A stretch of DNA of 29,325 nt from Spirochaetaceae bacterium (GTDB lineage Bacteria > Spirochaetota > Spirochaetia > Sphaerochaetales > Sphaerochaetaceae), in NCBI GenBank assembly GCA_016649775.1, contig JAENWY010000002.1, positions 1 through 29,325 on the forward strand, in the 5' to 3' direction. How positions within the stretch are numbered: position 1 is the first letter of the stretch; each line of letters opens with the position of its first letter. This document shows, piece by piece, positions 25,182 through 29,325 of this stretch. The translations under genes and the position numbers were made by a program. The notes below the pieces were generated by a model that was not told the DNA's origin, made no database searches, and worked only from the letters and a program-made list of their open reading frames with translations.

Positions 25182-26288
25182 ATGAGTAATAGAGAAAACT
25201 TCGATATGGATGGACGTCCATATAAAAAAGGTAATGATTCACAGAGAAACAATGATTCTAACAAAGGTAACACAACACTAGTTATTGTTGGAGCTATTTT
25301 TATAGTTATTGCATTTATTTTTGTGTATTTTGGATTTATTCAGAAAAATGGAAATAGTGGAAAACAAACTAAAGTAGTTTCTATTGTAGATTCATTAAAC
25401 AATGTAGATGCGTCTAAAAGTAATGCTGAAGTAATTACCCCTCAAAAGGCTCCAACTCCAGTTACAACTATAAATGATTCGGTTAAACCTATTTTAGCAC
25501 AAACAAGTGATTCTAATATTGCACGTGATTTAGGTAGTGCAAAATATGAAAAAGCTAAAGAAGATGCAGTACAATTTCACGCTCACCTAGTAATGGATGG
25601 TGAAGATATTCAGAGTATTGCTAAGCTATATGGTTTAAAAGTTCAAACATTAATAAGTATAAATTCAATTAAAAATATAACAGGTGTGATTCCTGGGGTT
25701 GAATTAATAATTCCTGACAGGAATGGTCAATATTATATTGTAGAAAAAGGTGATATGTTATCCACAATTGCTAGTGAATATAGTCCAATGTTAGGCTGGA
25801 AAACACTACAGTTGTTAAATGGTTTAACAGATACAAAATTAGATGTAGGTGATAAAATTTTTATTCCTGATATGAGTGAAGTTGCCTCCCACCCAGCAAT
25901 GAGTAATGCAATAGCTAAGTTCTCCTCTCCTACCACGGGAACAGTAATAAGCCGTTATGGCCAGGCTTTAGTTGGAAATATTTATGACCCTACAACTAAT
26001 TTAGAGGGAATATTGCTTCAAGGTAGTGGGCTTGTTAAAGCCTCAAGTGAGGGAATAGTGCTTGATATGGGTGAAGATGAAAATACTTCATTCTTAATTA
26101 TTTCTCACAAAGAAAGTTATGAAACAGTATATAAAAATATTACAAATATAAAAGTATCAATTGGTGATAAAGTTAAAACTGGTGATGTATTAGGAGATGT
26201 TGAATTAACTGGAGAAAAGGAACTTCCAATACTTTATTTTTCAATTAGACAATCTGGTATCCCTCTTGATCCACAAAGTTTCTTTTAA
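25182..26288 (+). CDS. Membrane-anchored protein with two LysM domains and a degenerate LytM/M23 domain
   Basis: The 368-residue protein has a short polar cytoplasmic N-terminus, one membrane segment (about 31-53), a Ser/Thr/Lys-rich linker and then two LysM peptidoglycan-binding modules (about 130-182 and 184-230). The C-terminal 120 residues have the peptidase M23 (LytM) fold pattern: VKASSEGIVLDMG, FLIISHKESYETVY, VSIGDKVKTGDVLG and LYFSIRQSGIPLDP. Every zinc ligand is missing: H..G.D reads LEGILL and HLHFEIR reads ILYFSIR. It is therefore probably a non-catalytic amidase activator or scaffold of the NlpD/EnvC kind. Divergence from the PBP gene fits a division role. AAAAAGG precedes the ATG by 10 bases. 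Confidence 0.85.
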   Translation: MSNRENFDMDGRPYKKGNDSQRNNDSNKGNTTLVIVGAIFIVIAFIFVYFGFIQKNGNSGKQTKVVSIVDSLNNVDASKSNAEVITPQKAPTPVTTINDSVKPILAQTSDSNIARDLGSAKYEKAKEDAVQFHAHLVMDGEDIQSIAKLYGLKVQTLISINSIKNITGVIPGVELIIPDRNGQYYIVEKGDMLSTIASEYSPMLGWKTLQLLNGLTDTKLDVGDKIFIPDMSEVASHPAMSNAIAKFSSPTTGTVISRYGQALVGNIYDPTTNLEGILLQGSGLVKASSEGIVLDMGEDENTSFLIISHKESYETVYKNITNIKVSIGDKVKTGDVLGDVELTGEKELPILYFSIRQSGIPLDPQSFF

Positions 26289-26307
26289 ATAAAACGTTAT
26301 AATAAAA

Positions 26308-26337
26308 AAGGAGACTTGAAAAGCTTCAAATCTCCTT
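26308..26337. terminator. Hairpin terminator between the LysM gene and hypE
   Basis: AAGGAGA-C-TTGAA (26308-26320), loop AAGC, and TTCAA-A-TCTCCTT (26325-26337) make a 12-bp stem with one internal C/A mismatch. On the plus side it is followed only by ATAATTTT; on the minus side the A-run at 26304-26309 becomes a T-run, so it may work better for the convergent hyp operon. Confidence 0.65.
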
Positions 26338-26447
26338 ATAATTTTCATCTATTAAATAAACTGGTGTACTTTTCAAATAGTACTTGACTTTCGAGCCACA
26401 GTATAATGGTCCTCTTTTTATTATAAGTTAAATTAATGTTAAAATTA

Positions 26448-27455
26448 TTAACAAATTCTAGGTAATAATTCTCCGCTTGGAGCAGGTAACAAAGTTTCTG
26501 TTCCAATTTCTGTTTTAACAACTACATGAGCTATCATATCATTTGTTACATGTCCGATAATTGCTGCCTTCTTAGAGTATTTTCCTTTGTTTAAAGTTTT
26601 TACAATTGCTTGAGCTTTATCGTTTGGAGCAAAGATAACCATTGTTCCCTCACAGGCTAAATAAAGAGGATCTAAACCAAGCATTCCACATACGCCTTTT
26701 ACTGCATCATCAACAGGAATAGCTGCATAATCTAGATGAATACCAACTTGACTTTGTTCGGCAATTTCATAAAGAACTGTGCCTACTCCACCTCTAGTAG
26801 CATCACGAATTACATGAATATCTTTAGTTGTATCCAAAACTGATTTAATAGTATTCCATAAAGGCGCACAATCACTTTTTACATCAGCTGTTAAACCATA
26901 GGAATCTCTTGATAATAAAATTGCACAACCATGACGACCAATATCACCTGTAGTAATAATTGCATCTCCATCTTTTGCTTTTGCTCCAGATAAATCAACA
27001 CCTTCCATTATTTGACCAACACCGGTTGTTGTGATAAATACACCATCAACTTGACCTTTCCCTGCAACTTTAGTATCTCCTGCAACAATTTCAACTCCAG
27101 CTTCATCAGCTGTTTTAGCCATTGCTTGTGCAATTTCTTCTAAATCTTTTAGAGGAAAACCTTCTTCAATAACAAAAGCTACTGTTAAATACATAGGTTT
27201 AGCACCCATGCATGATAAATCATTTACTGTACCACAAATACTCAATTTACCAATATTTCCACCAGGAAATTTAAACGGAGATACAATAAAGCCATCTGTA
27301 GTAAAAGCCATTTTTCCAATTGGTGGATTTAATATTGCAGCATCATCAGCTGTTAAATTCTTTGATTTAAAATTACTTTTAAAAATTGAATCAATAAGTT
27401 CTGCAGTTTGCTTTCCACCTGCTCCATGAGCTAGTGTTACTAATTTTTCTTCCAT
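26448..27455 (-). CDS. hypE: HypE, carbamoyl-phosphate-derived cyanide donor for NiFe hydrogenase maturation
   Basis: HypE carries a carbamoyl group on its C-terminal Cys, dehydrates it with ATP to a thiocyanate and passes the CN ligand to the iron on HypC-HypD. The 335-residue protein has the family start AHGAGGKQTAELI, DDAA, FTTDGFIVSP, GTVNDLSCMGA, AGDTKV, RDATRGGVGTVL and the essential C-terminal PRIC. All are typical of active HypE. The ATG lies within the last 16 bases of hypD, with GGAGAG at 27461-27466 as ribosome-binding site. It is the last gene of the hyp group. Confidence 0.97.
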   Translation of the reverse strand: MEEKLVTLAHGAGGKQTAELIDSIFKSNFKSKNLTADDAAILNPPIGKMAFTTDGFIVSPFKFPGGNIGKLSICGTVNDLSCMGAKPMYLTVAFVIEEGFPLKDLEEIAQAMAKTADEAGVEIVAGDTKVAGKGQVDGVFITTTGVGQIMEGVDLSGAKAKDGDAIITTGDIGRHGCAILLSRDSYGLTADVKSDCAPLWNTIKSVLDTTKDIHVIRDATRGGVGTVLYEIAEQSQVGIHLDYAAIPVDDAVKGVCGMLGLDPLYLACEGTMVIFAPNDKAQAIVKTLNKGKYSKKAAIIGHVTNDMIAHVVVKTEIGTETLLPAPSGELLPRIC

Positions 27456-28507
27456 AAATTCTCTCCATATTTATAATAAGCTGAACAAGCACCTTCGTTT
27501 GAAACCATACAAGCTCCGATTGGATGTTCTGGTGTACAACCTTTAGAAAAAAGTGGACACTCAAACGGTTTAATATCACCTCTGAGTACTTCACCACATT
27601 TGCAACCTTTGTTAGGTTTTCCAACTATTTTTGGAATATCATATTTTGCTCTTGCATCATAATCTATATACTCCTTTTTTAGTTTCATTCCTGATTTTTC
27701 TATAATTCCAAGTCCTCTCCAAATTGAATCACAACTTTCCATTGTATTTTCAACAAGAGTCTTGGCTTTTATTAATCCTTCTTCAGTTACAACTCTAGGG
27801 TAGAGATTAGCAACAAACGGTTTATTTTTTTGTGTTTCACTAATAATATATGCTAGGGAGCTCAAAATTTCAGATGCACTAAAACCTGTAACTGCTCCTG
27901 AAACATTTTCTTCATCGCGAAGTTTATATAATTCACTCATTCCTGTCATTGTACAAACATGACCTGGGTAAATGTATGCATCAGCGGCATCCTTCAATGC
28001 TAGATATGCCTGATACATAGTCTTGTTAGCCCCTAGAATAGAAAAGTTTTTTAGCTCTATATTCTTTGCATTACGTACTGCAATGCAACTAGCTGGTGTA
28101 GTTGTTTCAAAACCAACTGATAAGAAAACGACCTGTTGTTCAGGGTGATTTATTGCATATTCTACACTGTCTAAGGGAGAATAAACCATTTGAATGTTTG
28201 CACCCTTAGATCTAGCATCTCCTAAAGAACTGCTAGTTCCTGGTACTCTTATAAGATCTCCAAAGGTACATATAGTAATATTTTTTTCTAATGCTAAATA
28301 TATCGCTTCATCAATGAACTCAGTTGGAGTTACACAAACAGGACATCCTGGACCAGAAATTAAATTGATATTATTAGGAAGAATATTTCTAATTCCTAGC
28401 TTAAATATTTCATGAGTATGTGTTCCACAAACTTCCATGATTTTAATGGGTGGCCCATCATAGTTCATGATAATAGATTTAGCTTTTTCTATATCTTTAC
28501 TTAGCAT
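27440..28507 (-). CDS. hypD: HypD, Fe(CN)2CO assembly scaffold
   Basis: HypD, with a [4Fe-4S] cluster, holds the iron on which the CN and CO ligands of NiFe hydrogenase are assembled together with HypC. The 355 residues include EVCGTHTHEI, ISGPGCPVCVTP, FGDLIRVPG, VGFETTTPA and the C-terminal cysteine-rich cluster-binding part (CKCGEV, then C..F..GC, then IGACMVS.EGAC). The frame continues upstream to 28582, but that stretch is hypC in another frame; the ATG at 28507 with GGAG about 10 bases before fits the family's N-terminus. It overlaps hypC by 11 bases and hypE by 16, indicating coupling. Confidence 0.96.
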   Translation of the reverse strand: MLSKDIEKAKSIIMNYDGPPIKIMEVCGTHTHEIFKLGIRNILPNNINLISGPGCPVCVTPTEFIDEAIYLALEKNITICTFGDLIRVPGTSSSLGDARSKGANIQMVYSPLDSVEYAINHPEQQVVFLSVGFETTTPASCIAVRNAKNIELKNFSILGANKTMYQAYLALKDAADAYIYPGHVCTMTGMSELYKLRDEENVSGAVTGFSASEILSSLAYIISETQKNKPFVANLYPRVVTEEGLIKAKTLVENTMESCDSIWRGLGIIEKSGMKLKKEYIDYDARAKYDIPKIVGKPNKGCKCGEVLRGDIKPFECPLFSKGCTPEHPIGACMVSNEGACSAYYKYGENLWKKN

Positions 28508-28715
28508 CTTTGATAGTCTCCATAATCTTATTAACTTCATCCTCATCAGTACTACTAATTTTTGCAATTGCAATTCCTGCATGTACCATTACATAATCTC
28601 CAGGATATAGGTTTTCAATTAATTCAGTAGATATTTCCCTTTTAACACCACTTGCATCAACTACAGCCATACCATTCTTTATTTTATCAACTCTTGCAGA
28701 TAATCCTACACACAT
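28497..28715 (-). CDS. hypC: HypC, small hydrogenase maturation chaperone
   Basis: HypC binds HypD and the hydrogenase large-subunit precursor during delivery of the Fe(CN)2CO unit. The family begins Met-Cys, and the exposed Cys2 is essential. The frame runs to 28736, but AAAAGGAG (28722-28729) lies 6 bases before the ATG at 28715, which gives MCVGLSARV and restores Cys2, so I chose it; 72 residues is normal. The OB-like core reads MAVVDASGVKREIS and YPGDYVMVHAGIAIAKI. It is between hypF and hypD. Confidence 0.95.
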   Translation of the reverse strand: MCVGLSARVDKIKNGMAVVDASGVKREISTELIENLYPGDYVMVHAGIAIAKISSTDEDEVNKIMETIKDAK

Positions 28716-28753
28716 ATTTAACTCCTTTTGAATCATAAAGATTCAATCTTTTC

Positions 28754-29325
28754 TCAATTCATTCTCTCTAGTGCAACAACTGCCTGACCTAGAGATATTC
28801 CACCATCATTAGCACTAACTAATGAATGCGTTAATACTTTAAAGTTATGTTTAATTAATAGATTTTTAGTTGAGGAGAGAAGTAGTAAATTTTGAAATAC
28901 ACCACCGCTTAATGCTACAATGTTAAGTCCACTTTTTGCCCTTTCTCTTATACAAGCTTCAACAATCATATGAGATAGTGCTAAATGAAAATAAAGAGCA
29001 CTATCATTAACACTCAATTCTTTATTAGCAACTTTTACTATGATTGAAGTAAATAAAGAAGTTGTATCTAAGATGTTTTCATCATTTTCATTTACCATAT
29101 ATTCTTGAATATTTATTAGAGGAAAATTATTTAATGAACCTTGCTGTGCTTTAAATTGAAGAGACATTGATCCCTCTCCTTCAAAAGTTGAACTACCTAC
29201 AATATTTAAACCTGCACTTAGACCATCAAATAATCTTCCAGCACTTGTCGATTTTACGCAATTGATATTATTTTTAATCATCATTAGAACTATGTTGCAT
29301 TGTTCAACTGTGCAGATATTTAAAG
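28754..29325 (-). CDS. hypF: HypF, carbamoyltransferase of hydrogenase maturation (C-terminal part)
   Basis: HypF makes carbamoyl-AMP from carbamoyl phosphate and loads it onto HypE. Only the last 190 or so residues are in the window; the frame stays open from the internal ATG at 29284 to the right edge, so the gene continues outside. The visible part has STSAGRLFDGL, TFEGEGSMSL, VALSGGVFQNLLLL and SANDGGISLGQAVVA, the conserved C-terminal Kae1-like domain. It ends in TGA, the only TGA stop among the genes called here, and lies 38 bases upstream of hypC. Confidence 0.93.
   Translation of the reverse strand, partial: LNICTVEQCNIVLMMIKNNINCVKSTSAGRLFDGLSAGLNIVGSSTFEGEGSMSLQFKAQQGSLNNFPLINIQEYMVNENDENILDTTSLFTSIIVKVANKELSVNDSALYFHLALSHMIVEACIRERAKSGLNIVALSGGVFQNLLLLSSTKNLLIKHNFKVLTHSLVSANDGGISLGQAVVALERMN

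Noticed and set aside
26384..26407. TTGACT and TATAAT on the plus strand downstream of the LysM gene
   Set aside because: The spacing is only 12 bases, too short for a sigma-70 promoter, and no plus-strand gene follows.
28508..28582. 25-residue N-terminal extension of hypD
   Set aside because: The stretch is hypC read in another frame; the ATG at 28507 has its own ribosome-binding site and gives the family's normal start.
1..29325. tRNA, rRNA, CRISPR arrays, riboswitches, prophage or intact insertion sequences
   Set aside because: I looked for regular repeats and conserved RNA elements, GC-rich structured islands and transposase motifs and saw none apart from the tiny zinc-ribbon fragment at the left edge; the Xer genes are of the housekeeping type.

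Overview
This is a very AT-rich bacterial chromosomal window that reads like a spirochaete (Spirochaetota), or a close relative with the same gene order. Three things suggest this: the compact division cluster mraZ-rsmH-ftsL-murF-mraY-ftsW-ftsQ-ftsA-ftsZ without ftsI, murE, murD, murG or murC inside it; the dprA-like/xerC/hslV/hslU block; and the HslV N-terminus. The assignment comes from remembered synteny and motifs, not from a search. Firmicutes share the dprA...xerC-hslV-hslU order, so they are the main alternative.

Layout. 1-1275: almost empty AT-rich DNA, with the tail of one reading frame and a tiny zinc-ribbon ORF at the left edge. 1276-11691: the division and cell-wall operon, starting at a clear promoter (TTGATA-N17-TATAAT) overlaid by TGGT repeats that are probably MraZ autoregulatory sites. 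It continues through ftsZ into a tyrosine recombinase and a TauE/SafE transporter by TAATG start/stop overlaps, and ends at a hairpin terminator. 11931-16362: argC-argJ-argB-argD, the acetylated half of arginine synthesis. 16424-18486 (minus): a two-gene rhamnulose/fuculose kinase and aldolase operon, convergent with argD across a perfect 15-bp bidirectional terminator stem. 18716-23493: a degenerate DprA-like gene, a second Xer recombinase, the HslVU protease and a degenerate FlhF-like GTPase. 23490-26288: an FtsI-type penicillin-binding protein, divergent from a LysM plus dead-LytM membrane protein. 26448 to the right edge (minus): hypF (partial), hypC, hypD and hypE for NiFe-hydrogenase maturation.

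How it fits together. Most genes serve septal peptidoglycan synthesis and division: MurF and MraY make precursor, FtsW and the PBP polymerise and cross-link it, FtsQ/L/A/Z organise the ring, and the LysM/LytM protein is probably an amidase activator or septal scaffold. The Xer pair would resolve chromosomes at division. The metabolic genes suggest an arginine-synthesising, deoxysugar-using organism with hydrogen metabolism.

No wholly new defence or mobile system is visible. The most interesting signals are conserved-position homologues that have lost their key motifs (DprA-like, FlhF-like, LytM domain), the mraZ promoter/operator, and unusual stop-codon use (TAG about half, TGA almost absent). 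Several starts were moved from the longest frame on ribosome-binding-site evidence; three of the chosen starts are TTG.
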